Positions 41,512-51,184 of a stretch of 64,000 nucleotides of DNA are shown here, one piece after another (the stretch's first letter is position 1; every line of letters begins with the position of its first letter). The position numbers and the translations under genes were made by a program. This stretch comes from Polyangiaceae bacterium (GTDB lineage Bacteria; Myxococcota_A; Polyangia; Polyangiales; Polyangiaceae). Below the pieces are notes generated by a model. It was not told the origin of the DNA. It worked only from the letters and a program-made list of their open reading frames with translations, and made no database searches. The stretch is taken from assembly GCA_020633235.1 (NCBI GenBank), contig JACKEA010000002.1, positions 1,240,001 to 1,304,000 on the forward strand, in the 5' to 3' direction.

Positions 41512-43496
41512 TTCTTGACGTGGGCGCGAAGCTCGGCGAGCTCCCGCTCGAACGCCCCCGACAGGATCGGAAACCGACACCAGGTCTTCGGATCGAGGTT
41601 CTCCTCGTCCAGATGGAAGCTCGGCGCGTAACGCTCGCGCTTCCACTGATTGCGGCTCCACAAGCGGAAGAAGCGCTCGATCCAGACCACCAGCCGTGCC
41701 GCGTCGTACTCGGGCAGCTCCACCCGCATGCGCCGAAACACCTCGCGGGGGCTCTGTTTGTCCCGTATCGCCGCGCGCTCGATGGCGTCCAAGAGGGCGT
41801 AGGGCATGAGGTCGTCTTCGTCCGTCTGCTTGGCCGCCTTGGGCCGGAGCTCCGCCGTTGGCTGCTGCACGTTGACGGCCGAAAGGGCCGGGATGGGACC
41901 GAGGCCCGCCGGCCCCGACGCTTCCATCCAACGGAGCCAGCGACGCAAGAAGGCCTTGTCGATGCCGGCTATCGGCGACAGACCACCGGCAGTGTCGCCG
42001 TCCATGGTGGCGTAGCCCACCGCCGCTTCGCTCCGATTGCTGGTCGAGAGCAGCAGCGCGCCCTCCACGTTCGCCAGCATCCACACGCTCGGCGCACGCA
42101 CCCGCGCCTGGATGTTCTGCAGCGCGATGTCGTCGTGGCTCCAATCCAACGTGCGCCCCAGCGCCCGCGACACCAGCTCCACGTAGCCTTCGACCAACTG
42201 ATCCACGTCCAGCTCCAGATGCCGCGCACCGACCCCCTCGGCCACGTCTCGGGCCGCGTCGCGCGTGACTTCGGAGCTGTTGCGAGTCGCCTGGTACGCC
42301 GTGGTCAACAGCCTTCCGATCAGCTGCTTCTCCGTAGTGAGCTCATTGATGCCGGGGATGTGGGAAAGCCGCTCGTGGATGCCCTCGATGCCGATCTCCT
42401 GCGCCGCCAGGCGCACCATCAAGGCCGAGAGCACGGCGACGGCCGCCGAGTCCGCACCTCCACTGAGGGACACCACGAATCCCCGGGAATGGCTCTTTTG
42501 TAGGTAGTCGAAGAGTGCGAGGGCGAGAGCGCGGGTGAACTCCTCTTCTTTCAGGTGGGCACCGGTCTCCCAGCCCGCGACCTGGGCGGGCGGCAGCTCC
42601 GGTTCCACGTCGGGATAGGTGTGCTCCACGCTGATCCGCTCCGCGGGATCCGGCGCCACGTTGGGCTCGTAGCTCGACAGCCAACCGTGCCGGCTGCGCG
42701 TGACGTCCACGTCCACCACCGCCGTGATGAGCCCGTGCCTCGCGAAGGAGAAGCGCGGAGCCGAGGCCAGGACCTTGCCCCCGCTGGCGATGATCGCGTC
42801 GCCGTCGTAGATGGCCCGCCCCGCCTCGTTGCCCACCAGATTCGCGTACACGTAGCTCACACCGAAGGCGCGGGACCCCTCCAGCACCAGGCGTCGACGG
42901 ACGTCGCGCTTGTCGAAAGCGAAGTGGCTCGCGCTCGGATTCAAGATCACGTCCACGGCATCCAAGGACAGCTCCGCCCCGGGGCGCTCGGCGATCCACG
43001 CGTCCTCGCAAATCTCGAAGCCGATCTTGATACCGCCCACGTCGAAGTGGATGTCCCCGATGGGCAAGTCTGCACCGCCAACGCGAGTGGTGGAGCGGCG
43101 CCCCCGCGGCCAGGGCTTGAACCAACGTGGCTCGTAGTGGATTCCGTCGCCAGCGAGGGCGCGCTTGGCCACGAAGCCGATGGCGTGGCGGTCGACCACC
43201 AAGCAGCACGTGTTGTACACGGCCTTTGCGTGGCGAATGGGCAGCCCCACGCTGACCACCATGCCCTCCGTGCTGGGCAAGATCTCTCCGAGCACCTCCA
43301 GCGCCATGCCCAGCACCGCGGGCGAGAGGAACATGTCCTCGCAGCCGTAGCCCGTGATGCACAGCTCCGGCAGACACAAGATGCCGACGCCGTCGGAACG
43401 GGCCTCGCTGATGGCATCGAGGATGTTCTTCTTGTTGCGCTCCCAGTCGAGCGGGGTCTGGTTGAGCGTCGCGGCAGCGACCTTCACCAGCTTCAT
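41508..43496 (-). CDS. nadE: Glutamine-hydrolysing NAD+ synthetase
   Basis: 662 residues, the size of the two-domain enzyme. The N-terminal glutaminase (C-N hydrolase) shows Glu44 in LPELCITGYG, Lys in the YEPRWFKPW region and the nucleophile Cys in FEICEDAW. The C-terminal ATP-pyrophosphatase has SGGADS and the ALLLSTSNRSE block. Reaction: deamido-NAD + Gln + ATP to NAD + Glu + AMP + PPi, with ammonia channelled between domains. ATG 43496 overlaps the stop of the sigma-54 activator (ATGA). Its place inside the ion-transport operon is unusual. Confidence 0.94.
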   Translation of the reverse strand: MKLVKVAAATLNQTPLDWERNKKNILDAISEARSDGVGILCLPELCITGYGCEDMFLSPAVLGMALEVLGEILPSTEGMVVSVGLPIRHAKAVYNTCCLVVDRHAIGFVAKRALAGDGIHYEPRWFKPWPRGRRSTTRVGGADLPIGDIHFDVGGIKIGFEICEDAWIAERPGAELSLDAVDVILNPSASHFAFDKRDVRRRLVLEGSRAFGVSYVYANLVGNEAGRAIYDGDAIIASGGKVLASAPRFSFARHGLITAVVDVDVTRSRHGWLSSYEPNVAPDPAERISVEHTYPDVEPELPPAQVAGWETGAHLKEEEFTRALALALFDYLQKSHSRGFVVSLSGGADSAAVAVLSALMVRLAAQEIGIEGIHERLSHIPGINELTTEKQLIGRLLTTAYQATRNSSEVTRDAARDVAEGVGARHLELDVDQLVEGYVELVSRALGRTLDWSHDDIALQNIQARVRAPSVWMLANVEGALLLSTSNRSEAAVGYATMDGDTAGGLSPIAGIDKAFLRRWLRWMEASGPAGLGPIPALSAVNVQQPTAELRPKAAKQTDEDDLMPYALLDAIERAAIRDKQSPREVFRRMRVELPEYDAARLVVWIERFFRLWSRNQWKRERYAPSFHLDEENLDPKTWCRFPILSGAFERELAELRAHVKK

Positions 43497-44830
43497 GATT
43501 CCTGCTCCAGGAGGCCGAAGCCCTTGAGCTTGCGCCACAAGGTCACCCGGCTGATTCCGAGCATGCGGGCGGCACGCTCCTTGTTGCCACCAGCGCGATC
43601 GAGCGCCCGCAAGATGCGCCGCGCCTCCGGCGGAAGCTCTTCTTCGGGGGGCGTGGGCTCGTTGACACTGGCGTGGGCACCGGGCTCTTCGCCCCGGATC
43701 TCCGGCGGAAGATCCGTCTCCGTCAGGATGGGGCCTTCCCCCATCACGAAGGCGTACTCCACGGCGTTCTGCAGCTCGCGCACGTTGCCCGGAAAATCAT
43801 AGCGTTCCAATACGTCACAGGCTCCCGGGGCGATGCGAGAGATGCTGCGTTCCGAAGTCTTGTTGCGCTCGTCCACGAAGTACCGAGCCAAGAGGGCGAT
43901 GTCCACCTTGCGATCCCGCAGCGGCGGAAGGAACACGGGCACCACGCGCAGACGGTACATCAGGTCCGCACGGAAACGCCCGGCGTCGACCTCCCGCCGG
44001 AGTGAGCGATGGGTAGCCGCCACGAAGCGCACGTCCACGGGGATCGCCTCGCGGGCGCCCACCGGCAACACCACTCGTTCTTGGAGCACTCGCAGCAGCT
44101 TGGCTTGCAGCTCGAGCGGCAGCTCGGCGATCTCGTCGAGGAACAGCGTACCGCCGTGCGCCAGCCGCACGTGGCCTTCTGCGTCGCGCACCGCGCCGGT
44201 GAAGGCACCACGCACGTGACCAAAGAGCTCGCTCTCGAGCAGCGGTGCCGGAACGGCGGCGCAGTTGATGGCTCGGAACGGCCCCTTGGTGCGACGAGAC
44301 TCCAAATGGATCGCGCGGGCCACGAGCTCCTTGCCGGCCCCCGTTTCCCCCCGCACCAGCACGCTGGCGTCGGAGCGCGCCACTTTCTTCACGTCCCGGA
44401 GCAGACGCTTCATCGCGGGGTCCCGCGTCAGGATCCCGTGCAAGCTCACGGGCGCATCCGGACCCTCGCTCTCCCATTCTTCTTCGTCCAGCAGCAACAG
44501 CCAGCCGATGGTCTCCTTGCCGTGAGAAAGCGGAATCGTTCTCACCTGCACCACGTGGTCCCCACCGGAGCGACTCGGTCGTCGCACGTGGGCGCTCACC
44601 GGCCGTCCCTCCGCCAAGGCTTCCGCGACGGGGCGTTCCGGACCCGTGCCGCACAGGAGCTGAGCTGCCCGCACGCCCGCGGGCAGCTCGGACCCGACGA
44701 GCTTCGCGGCTTCGTCCGTGGCGTCGACGATGCGCAGTTGCTCGTCGAGCAAGATGGCGGCCCCGGCGACCTCCGTGAGGGCCACGCGCCACAACGGACG
44801 CGAGTCGGTGGGCTCAGGCCGGCGTGCCAT
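43493..44830 (-). CDS. Sigma-54-dependent transcriptional activator with N-terminal PAS-like domain
   Basis: 445 residues. Residues 14-120 are PAS-like (AAILLDEQLRIVDATDEAAKLVG), with no receiver phosphorylation site. The central AAA+ domain has GETGAGKE (Walker A), ELFGHVRGAFTGA (the sigma-54 contact loop GAFTGA), GGTLFLDEI (Walker B) and RFVAATH. The C-terminal Fis-type HTH is GGNKERAARMLGISRVTLWRKLK. It turns on sigma-54 promoters in response to a ligand or redox signal felt by the PAS part. The ATG overlaps the MscS stop by one base. Targets are unknown; no good -24/-12 site was seen nearby. Confidence 0.93.
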   Translation of the reverse strand: MARRPEPTDSRPLWRVALTEVAGAAILLDEQLRIVDATDEAAKLVGSELPAGVRAAQLLCGTGPERPVAEALAEGRPVSAHVRRPSRSGGDHVVQVRTIPLSHGKETIGWLLLLDEEEWESEGPDAPVSLHGILTRDPAMKRLLRDVKKVARSDASVLVRGETGAGKELVARAIHLESRRTKGPFRAINCAAVPAPLLESELFGHVRGAFTGAVRDAEGHVRLAHGGTLFLDEIAELPLELQAKLLRVLQERVVLPVGAREAIPVDVRFVAATHRSLRREVDAGRFRADLMYRLRVVPVFLPPLRDRKVDIALLARYFVDERNKTSERSISRIAPGACDVLERYDFPGNVRELQNAVEYAFVMGEGPILTETDLPPEIRGEEPGAHASVNEPTPPEEELPPEARRILRALDRAGGNKERAARMLGISRVTLWRKLKGFGLLEQES

Positions 44831-45717
44831 CAGGCGACAGCCTTCCGCGCCTCGCTCTTGTCCGCAAGGGCAGCGCGCAGGGACGACTCGAGCTGGGCCC
44901 GTGCCTCGCGCCCCGCAGCCTCGGACCAGACCTGGATCTGCACGGCGACCGCGTGGTCGTCCTCTTCGCCGGTCACCTCCACCATCGACCCCGGTGCACG
45001 GTAGGGGGACAGCACCGCTACCCGGCGCGCGTCTTCCAGGACGTCACCGGTCACGGCTCCCGCCAGCCGCAGGCGCACCCGCACGGGAACCGTGTTCTTC
45101 ACTCGTGCCACCGTGACCACGGCGTCGTTCAACAGGCGATTGGGCACGAAGGACGTGGCGCCATCGGGCTGGCGCAGCTCGACTTGCGCGATGCCGACGC
45201 GCTGGACGATGCCTCCGTGGCCGCCCACCTGGATGCGATCTCCGCCCCGGATGCGCCGGCGCAGCACGAGCCCCACTCCCACCAGTGCGTTCTGGATGTG
45301 CCCCGAAAACACCCAGGACGCCGAGGCGAGCAGCACGACGAAGGCGAAGGCGGAGACGATCGGGGCGGCGGCCGCGACACGTCGGGCTATCAGGTAGAGC
45401 ACCACTGCGGCGAGCACCACCCGGGACGCGTTCTCGATGCCACCGAGACGCCGTCGGGCGTCGAAGCCGAGACGCCACGCGACCTTCAACACGACGCTCA
45501 CGGCGCGCACCAGCAAGAGCGCCACCGTCACCACGATGGCCAGCTCGATCAGCGCGCGGAGCCGGAACATGTCCGACAGCCCCTGGGCCTCGATGGCCAG
45601 TCGCTCCACCAGGGTGTGGCTCTTCGCTTCCTGGCCGTGGTCCAGGTGGAACGTGGGCAACGCGGAGCTGCATCCCGTGGAGAGCAGGGCAAAGGCAGCC
45701 ATGAGCTTCCGTTTCAC
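44830..45717 (-). CDS. MscS-like mechanosensitive channel protein
   Basis: 295 residues. Four or so membrane helices are followed by an MscS pore/beta region: SASWVFSGHIQNALVGVGLVLRRRIRGGDRI and GGIVQRVGIAQVELRQPDGATSFVPN. These channels open under membrane tension and release solutes. Oddly, the N-terminus reads FALLSTGC, a lipobox-like site, so the protein may be lipidated or have a cleaved leader. The GTG start overlaps the stop of the antiporter-ATPase fusion (GTGA). Confidence 0.85.
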   Translation of the reverse strand: MKRKLMAAFALLSTGCSSALPTFHLDHGQEAKSHTLVERLAIEAQGLSDMFRLRALIELAIVVTVALLLVRAVSVVLKVAWRLGFDARRRLGGIENASRVVLAAVVLYLIARRVAAAAPIVSAFAFVVLLASASWVFSGHIQNALVGVGLVLRRRIRGGDRIQVGGHGGIVQRVGIAQVELRQPDGATSFVPNRLLNDAVVTVARVKNTVPVRVRLRLAGAVTGDVLEDARRVAVLSPYRAPGSMVEVTGEEDDHAVAVQIQVWSEAAGREARAQLESSLRAALADKSEARKAVA

Positions 45718-48700
45718 GAGCGCACTCCCATGGACCGAAGACCCTGCAATACCAGGGGCCGGACGGCGCGCACGATGCGCACCTCGCCTCGGCCGGTACC
45801 AATCGGCTCGACCAACCCGGACGTCGTGAGAAAATGCAGGTGCCGGCGGGCTTCCGCGGGCCCGAGCTGCAGCGACTTCGCCAGGTCCGCTTCTTCCATC
45901 GGCCCAAAGCGCATCATCTCGAGCAGCATGGCGGCCACCGGCGGCGGAAGGCGATCCAGGAACGGCAACGTCAGGCTCAGGGTGCGATGCACCTCCGGGG
46001 CGACGTTGCCCGTCGTGTCCACGCCGATGGACTTGAGCCAGATGGCGAACGCTCGGCTCAAGTTGCCATCGCTCACCCGCGCCAGGACGCTGAAATACAA
46101 ACTGCGATCATCCGCGCGCTGAAGCCGAGCGAGCACACGGCTCGCTACGGTGCGGGGGTAGACCACCTTTCGGCCGCTCAGACGATGGCGCTGCTCGATG
46201 GCGCTGGCGAGGGCCTCGGTGCCCAGTGGCTCGAGAGAGACCACCTTGGCAAAGGACTCGCGAACGCTCACGCACTCCTCGAACAAGGACAGCGTGCTCG
46301 CTTCCGCCGCCACCAGCCAGAACGCGACCTTCCGCGTCGCCACGACCAAATCCAAGAACCCTTCCAGCTCCCGAAGTCCCTTCACGTCGGCCGGAAACCA
46401 CTGTTCCAGGTCGTCGAGCAGGATCGTGGTCTTGGTCTCGGACAACGCGGCAATCAGCGCGCTGCGGCGGGGTCGAACGCCGAGCTCGATGGACAGCGCC
46501 TCCACGATGCCCACGTCCCGCCGCCACTCCAGGGGCTCGGGACGCAGCAGGCGAGGCGCCGACAGCTCCAGCTCGCACAGGTTGAGCATGCTGGTGCGCC
46601 CCGAACCGTGGCTTCCCACCAAGAGCGCCGAGGAAGCCGCACCCCCGAGCCAGTCGCGTTCCGCAGCCAGAATCGAGCGGAGCTCGGCCTCGTAAGCGGA
46701 GAACAGGCGATGCTCTCGCACCGGCTCCAGCAGGAACAGCTTCTGATAGTCCTTGGGCAGCTCGCCGGTGCGCTGCCAGCGCTCGGCGTAGTCGCGAATG
46801 TCGGCGGCATCGAACGCCTCTTCCGTCACTCGTCGACGCACGTCCCGGGAGATCTGACTACCGCTCACGCGGTCCACGATGCGGGAGAGTCGCTCGAGCC
46901 CGGCGTGCAGCCACTCCGCTCCGGGCGCCGTCGCTCGTCGAGCGCGCTGGATCCAACGCGAGAGCAGGCCACCCGCCGCTGCGCGAGCGCTCTCCTCGCT
47001 CTCACCCAGTCGCGCCAGATCGTCGAGGGCGGTTCGTGCTTGGGTGCGAATGCCCTCGCTGGACTTCTGGATGCCGTCGTCCAGTGCTTGCAGGTGCTCG
47101 GCCAGGCGGCTCAGGGCGCGGTCGAAGGCGTCCTTCGTCATCTCGCGCTCTTCGCTGCCGTCCTCGCTCCCGTGCGCTTCCAGCGCATGCTGCGCGATGT
47201 CTATGGCTTCGCGAATGCGCCCAGCGGTAGCCGCGACGATCTCGGTGATGGTGCGTACCTGCTCGTCGATGCCCGGCAGCAGCCTGCGGATCACCAGCTC
47301 CGAGGCTTCGCTGCGCAGGGGAACGCGGCGCGTCTGCACGTGATCCGGCTCGGCGGCGCGAAACGCGGGCGTATCCGCTCGAGCCAGCACCAGAGTCTCC
47401 GGCAATCGCTCGATCACGGCACGGGCCTCGACAGCCACGGAATGGGCGCTCGCCGCAGCGCGGAGCCGCGCCGCGCCGCGCTCGAGCTGGCGTGTCAGGT
47501 CCTCGTCGCAGGCCAGGGCGCAGCGATCGACGAAGCCGCCGCGCTCCCCGTCCGAGAGCGGGCGCTCGGGCGGCAGCGTGTCGCGGATGGTCTCGAGCTT
47601 GAAGCGCACGGTATCCACCACGGCTTCGATGTTCTCCAGCGCATGCGCCGCCGGCTCCAGCACCGTCTGCTCCAGCGACGCCGACAGCCGCGCCTCCATG
47701 TGCGCCAGCTCCACTTGGAGCAGGAGCGCGCCGCGATCCGCTTCCAGCACGTGCGCCCAAGCCTCGGCCCGCGCATCGAGCTCCGCCAGGGCGCCCGCCA
47801 CCTGCGGCTCCACCGCCGAGAGCCGGAGCTTGCGCGGCGGCAGCGCCGGCCCGCCCGCCAGCCGAAGCGGGTCCACCATGGTGGAGAGCCCGTCGAGCAG
47901 CAGGGTCTTGGCCTGCGCTTCGAAGCGATCGTGCACGGCGTCGAGCTCTTCGCTCACCGTACGACGCGTGGTCTCGAGGTCGTGCTTCTTCTCCGCGAGC
48001 CTCCGGAGCTCTTCCACGACGTGCGCCTGGGTTCTGCACCAGACGCCGAGGAGCTCCAGGGCCAGCCGCGCGACCCGCGGTTCGAGCTCGTGGCGCGCGA
48101 CGAGCCCCACCGGCACCCGGCGCAACCGCCCGCTCTTGCCGAAGGTGAAGACGCGCGCGAGGGTGGCGCCGCGCTTGCGCAAGCGCACCCGCCACGAATC
48201 ACCGGAGTACACCCGCCGGTCGTCGGCCGTCATCGGCACCGTCACCACCGCGGGGCAGGCGCGCACTTCGTCGGCCAAGGCCTCGAACAGCGCCCGAGAG
48301 AGCTCCACGCGCCGCTCCATGTCCTCCGAGCGTGCGTCGATGGCCCACGCTTCGAGACGCAAGGTCCAGTCGTCGTCCGCCAGTAGCTCGTGCTGGGTCT
48401 GCGTCAGGGTTTGCTGCCAGCTCTCGAGAGGCTCGCGCACGATGCTCTCGGACCGGGCCCAGAGCTTCTGGTACAGCTCGGCGACGATCGCCGCCAGCTC
48501 CGGCTGCCCGAGACGGTCCGCCAGCTCCGCCAAGCGTTCCGCCTCCTCCGGCGGTGGCTCCGCGAGGGCCAGCTCGGTGGCGACAGCGGCCGGCGCGCTG
48601 TGCTCCTCCGCGCCCTCTTCCGCCACCTCGCCTGCGCCCTTGAGGGCACGGCGCAGCGTGATGGGGCCGACCAACAGGTTCAGCGCCACCACGGCCATGC

Positions 48701-49895
48701 CGGTGCTCGTGATCTGTGACGCGAGGGAAGGCAGCTGTTGCGCCGCCAGCCCGACCAACCCGAGCGTGACGCCGGCCTGCGGTAGGTAGCCGAGCCACGC
48801 GTTCTTGCGCACGTACTCCGACTCGCCCCCCACACGGCCACCAATGCGCGATGCCATCACGTACACCACGGCGCGCGCGGCACACAGCGCCGCCGCCAGG
48901 GGCAGGATGCGCCAGGTGGCCGAGAGGTCGATGCCCGCGCCGGCGTTGGTGAAGAACACCACGAACACCGGGAGCGCGACCATCTGCACGGGACCCATGA
49001 GCTCGTGCTCGTACTTGGAGAAATTCCGCACCACGAAGCCCGCGGTGATGAACACCAGCAAGAGCTCGAGGTGCAGCGCGCGCCCGACCTCGGACACGAC
49101 CAGGATCATGGCCGCCACGAACAGCAGCATCTCGGCGTGGACGAAGCGAATGTAGGCGATGAGCAGCGCCCCGAGCACCAATCCCGCCAAGATGGAGCTG
49201 CCGAGCTCCTCGGCGACCAACAGGATCACGTTCTCGTCGCCGCCGGCTTGGCCAATGAGGGAGCGACTGGCCGCCACCGCCACCGCCAGCAGCACCACCA
49301 CCACCAGGTCCTTGAGCACCGCGTGCCCCAAGACCAGATCCATCAGGCGCCCGCGAGCGCGGGTCTCGTTCATCACCGCCAAGGCGATGGCCGGCGAGGT
49401 CCCCACGGACAGCGCCGCCAGCACCAGCGTCACCGCCAGCACCTGGCTACGCCCGTCGAGCGGAAGCACGCCCGTTGTGGTCTGGATCAGATAGAACGTG
49501 CCACCGACCACCGCGGCGCCGATCAGCACCTTGCTCACGATGGTGGTGGCCAGCGTCTTGTACAGTCGGCCGATCTGACGAAGATCCAGCTCGAGCCCCG
49601 CGCCCGTGGCGATCAAGCCCAGGGCCAGGGTGTTGAACATCTTCATCTCCGTGACCACCTGCGTCGACAAGATGTCGGCCACGGAGGGTCCGAGAACCAC
49701 GCCGCTGACGATGTAGCCGGTGACCTTGGGCAGCCGCAGCAGGCTGCCGATCTCCGCCACGGTGAAGGCGGCCAGCAGCACGAAGCCGATGGCGGCCAGC
49801 GTCATCGGGTTTTTGCCGGGCAACGTGGACGCCTTCAAGGCGTCCAGTCCCAGCATCATGGCCAAGAGACCGATGATGACCGCCAGGCGCCTCAT
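45714..49895 (-). CDS. CPA2-type antiporter fused to helical region, STAND/AAA-like ATPase and winged helix
   Basis: 1393 residues. Residues 1 to about 412 form a monovalent cation/proton antiporter (KefB/NapA-like, about 12 helices). Residues 420-1050 are long amphipathic and coiled-coil helices with no known domain. A P-loop GSHGSGRT near 1098 has Arg where Lys is expected, and TTILLDDLEQW near 1160 is Walker B, so this is a STAND/AAA-like nucleotide-binding domain. The last 90 residues look like a winged helix (EEADLAKSLQLGPAEARRHLHFLTTSGLVEP). ATG 49895 overlaps the upstream antiporter stop (ATGA). The open frame continues to 50744 but that part lies over the other antiporter and is not used. 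An ion exchanger possibly gated by a nucleotide-bound switch is inferred. Confidence 0.85.
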   Translation of the reverse strand: MRRLAVIIGLLAMMLGLDALKASTLPGKNPMTLAAIGFVLLAAFTVAEIGSLLRLPKVTGYIVSGVVLGPSVADILSTQVVTEMKMFNTLALGLIATGAGLELDLRQIGRLYKTLATTIVSKVLIGAAVVGGTFYLIQTTTGVLPLDGRSQVLAVTLVLAALSVGTSPAIALAVMNETRARGRLMDLVLGHAVLKDLVVVVLLAVAVAASRSLIGQAGGDENVILLVAEELGSSILAGLVLGALLIAYIRFVHAEMLLFVAAMILVVSEVGRALHLELLLVFITAGFVVRNFSKYEHELMGPVQMVALPVFVVFFTNAGAGIDLSATWRILPLAAALCAARAVVYVMASRIGGRVGGESEYVRKNAWLGYLPQAGVTLGLVGLAAQQLPSLASQITSTGMAVVALNLLVGPITLRRALKGAGEVAEEGAEEHSAPAAVATELALAEPPPEEAERLAELADRLGQPELAAIVAELYQKLWARSESIVREPLESWQQTLTQTQHELLADDDWTLRLEAWAIDARSEDMERRVELSRALFEALADEVRACPAVVTVPMTADDRRVYSGDSWRVRLRKRGATLARVFTFGKSGRLRRVPVGLVARHELEPRVARLALELLGVWCRTQAHVVEELRRLAEKKHDLETTRRTVSEELDAVHDRFEAQAKTLLLDGLSTMVDPLRLAGGPALPPRKLRLSAVEPQVAGALAELDARAEAWAHVLEADRGALLLQVELAHMEARLSASLEQTVLEPAAHALENIEAVVDTVRFKLETIRDTLPPERPLSDGERGGFVDRCALACDEDLTRQLERGAARLRAAASAHSVAVEARAVIERLPETLVLARADTPAFRAAEPDHVQTRRVPLRSEASELVIRRLLPGIDEQVRTITEIVAATAGRIREAIDIAQHALEAHGSEDGSEEREMTKDAFDRALSRLAEHLQALDDGIQKSSEGIRTQARTALDDLARLGESEESARAAAGGLLSRWIQRARRATAPGAEWLHAGLERLSRIVDRVSGSQISRDVRRRVTEEAFDAADIRDYAERWQRTGELPKDYQKLFLLEPVREHRLFSAYEAELRSILAAERDWLGGAASSALLVGSHGSGRTSMLNLCELELSAPRLLRPEPLEWRRDVGIVEALSIELGVRPRRSALIAALSETKTTILLDDLEQWFPADVKGLRELEGFLDLVVATRKVAFWLVAAEASTLSLFEECVSVRESFAKVVSLEPLGTEALASAIEQRHRLSGRKVVYPRTVASRVLARLQRADDRSLYFSVLARVSDGNLSRAFAIWLKSIGVDTTGNVAPEVHRTLSLTLPFLDRLPPPVAAMLLEMMRFGPMEEADLAKSLQLGPAEARRHLHFLTTSGLVEPIGTGRGEVRIVRAVRPLVLQGLRSMGVRS

Positions 49896-51184
49896 GCCGG
49901 GGCCTCCGACGATTCTTCCACCTTGGGCGCTTCCTGGCCGAGCTCTCCCGCATCGGCGAGCAGCGCCCGGAGGGCACGCGCGCTGAACAGGTCCGACAGC
50001 AGCGTGCCCACCAGCACCGTGGTGAGGATCAACGACGAAAAGCTCGGGAAGCGCTGGGCGAAGTTCACTCCGATGGCCACCGCCAGGGTGCCTTGAGACA
50101 AGAGCCCGTTGCCCACTCGTCGGGTGACGAGCTTGTCCTCCAAGAACAGCTTCACCGCGAGCCAGGTGGCCATGCGCCGCCCGACGAAACGCACCAGCAC
50201 GTAGAGGGCCGGGAACAGCCAGGCCCAGCCCCGCACGGGATCCCAGAGCGTGCCGGCGAAGATCATCACCAACACGAACAGCGGATGCTGCAGGCGGTCG
50301 AGCTCTCCTTGCACCTTCGCGCAATGACTCGAGGTGAGGCTCACGGTCACCGCGGCCATCAGACACACGAACAGCGGAGAAATTCCCAGCGCGGCCCCCA
50401 CTCCGGAAGCGAAGGTCACCAGGCCGATGGTGGCGAGGAAGATCTTGGCCGGCTCGCTCTCGCGGCCGATGAACAGGCCGAACAAGAGCCCGCTGACCAC
50501 GCCCACCGCCACCGAGGCGATCACCCACTCGGTCACCGTCATGGAGTAGCGGCTGGCCGCGTCCGTCGCCCGGGCCGACGCCAGCACCACGCCGGACACC
50601 AGCACCGCCGTGATCTGGCTGGCGCGCGCCGACGCCTCGAGCAGATCGCTGACGCGACCACCGGCAGCCGAGAGCCGCCGCGTGGACTCGATCAGGAGCG
50701 GCGACGCGACCGCCGCTGCCGCTCCCACGCCGAGCGCCACCCACAGGTGCGTGCTGGCGACGTGCACCTCCACCAGGTACCCGTGGGTGCGCAGGAGCAC
50801 GGCGTTGTAGACGAAGTCCGCTTGGGCCGCGTCTGCGGGAAACATCAGAGTCAGCGCCGTGAGCACCGCCCCGGAGACGGCGATCAGCGTGAGCAGCGCC
50901 GACGAGAAGCCGGCCACGCCCTCATCGATGCGCCGCGCCTCGCGCTTGCCCCGGAGCCCCAGCACGAAGCCGACCAGGCCGAGCAGCAAGGAGAACAAGG
51001 GCGCGAGCCGATCCACCGTCGCCGCGCTCAGCAGCTTCCACGGGAAGTGAGGCCCGATCAGCACGCCCACCAGGATGTATTCGGCGCCCGAGAGGGTGAC
51101 GAAGCGTGACGCATAGCGCGTCAGCAGGTGGCCGATGGCGAAGCTGAAGATCACCACCAGAACGAGGACCAGGGTGGCGTTCAC
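49892..51184 (-). CDS. CPA2-type cation/proton antiporter
   Basis: 430 residues with 12 or so membrane helices. Family features include AEYILVGVLIGPHFPWKLL in helix 2, FSLLLGLVGFVLGLR, and LLSQGTLAVAIGVNFAQRF near the C-terminus. It has no RCK/TrkA-N domain, and the tail is short and acidic. Start GTG 51184 overlaps the asparaginase-like stop (GTGA); its TGA overlaps the next ATG. Two antiporters side by side, one with a regulatory ATPase, suggest a heteromeric or paired transporter (inference). Confidence 0.9.
   Translation of the reverse strand: MNATLVLVLVVIFSFAIGHLLTRYASRFVTLSGAEYILVGVLIGPHFPWKLLSAATVDRLAPLFSLLLGLVGFVLGLRGKREARRIDEGVAGFSSALLTLIAVSGAVLTALTLMFPADAAQADFVYNAVLLRTHGYLVEVHVASTHLWVALGVGAAAAVASPLLIESTRRLSAAGGRVSDLLEASARASQITAVLVSGVVLASARATDAASRYSMTVTEWVIASVAVGVVSGLLFGLFIGRESEPAKIFLATIGLVTFASGVGAALGISPLFVCLMAAVTVSLTSSHCAKVQGELDRLQHPLFVLVMIFAGTLWDPVRGWAWLFPALYVLVRFVGRRMATWLAVKLFLEDKLVTRRVGNGLLSQGTLAVAIGVNFAQRFPSFSSLILTTVLVGTLLSDLFSARALRALLADAGELGQEAPKVEESSEAPA

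Noticed and set aside
45834..48386. 850-codon plus-strand open frame inside the antiporter-ATPase gene
   Set aside because: It is antisense to a gene with clear domains, and its product has shadow-like composition.
49896..50744. In-frame N-terminal extension of the antiporter-ATPase gene
   Set aside because: It would overlap the neighbouring antiporter in another frame. ATG 49895 overlaps that gene's stop as ATGA and begins a normal membrane helix.
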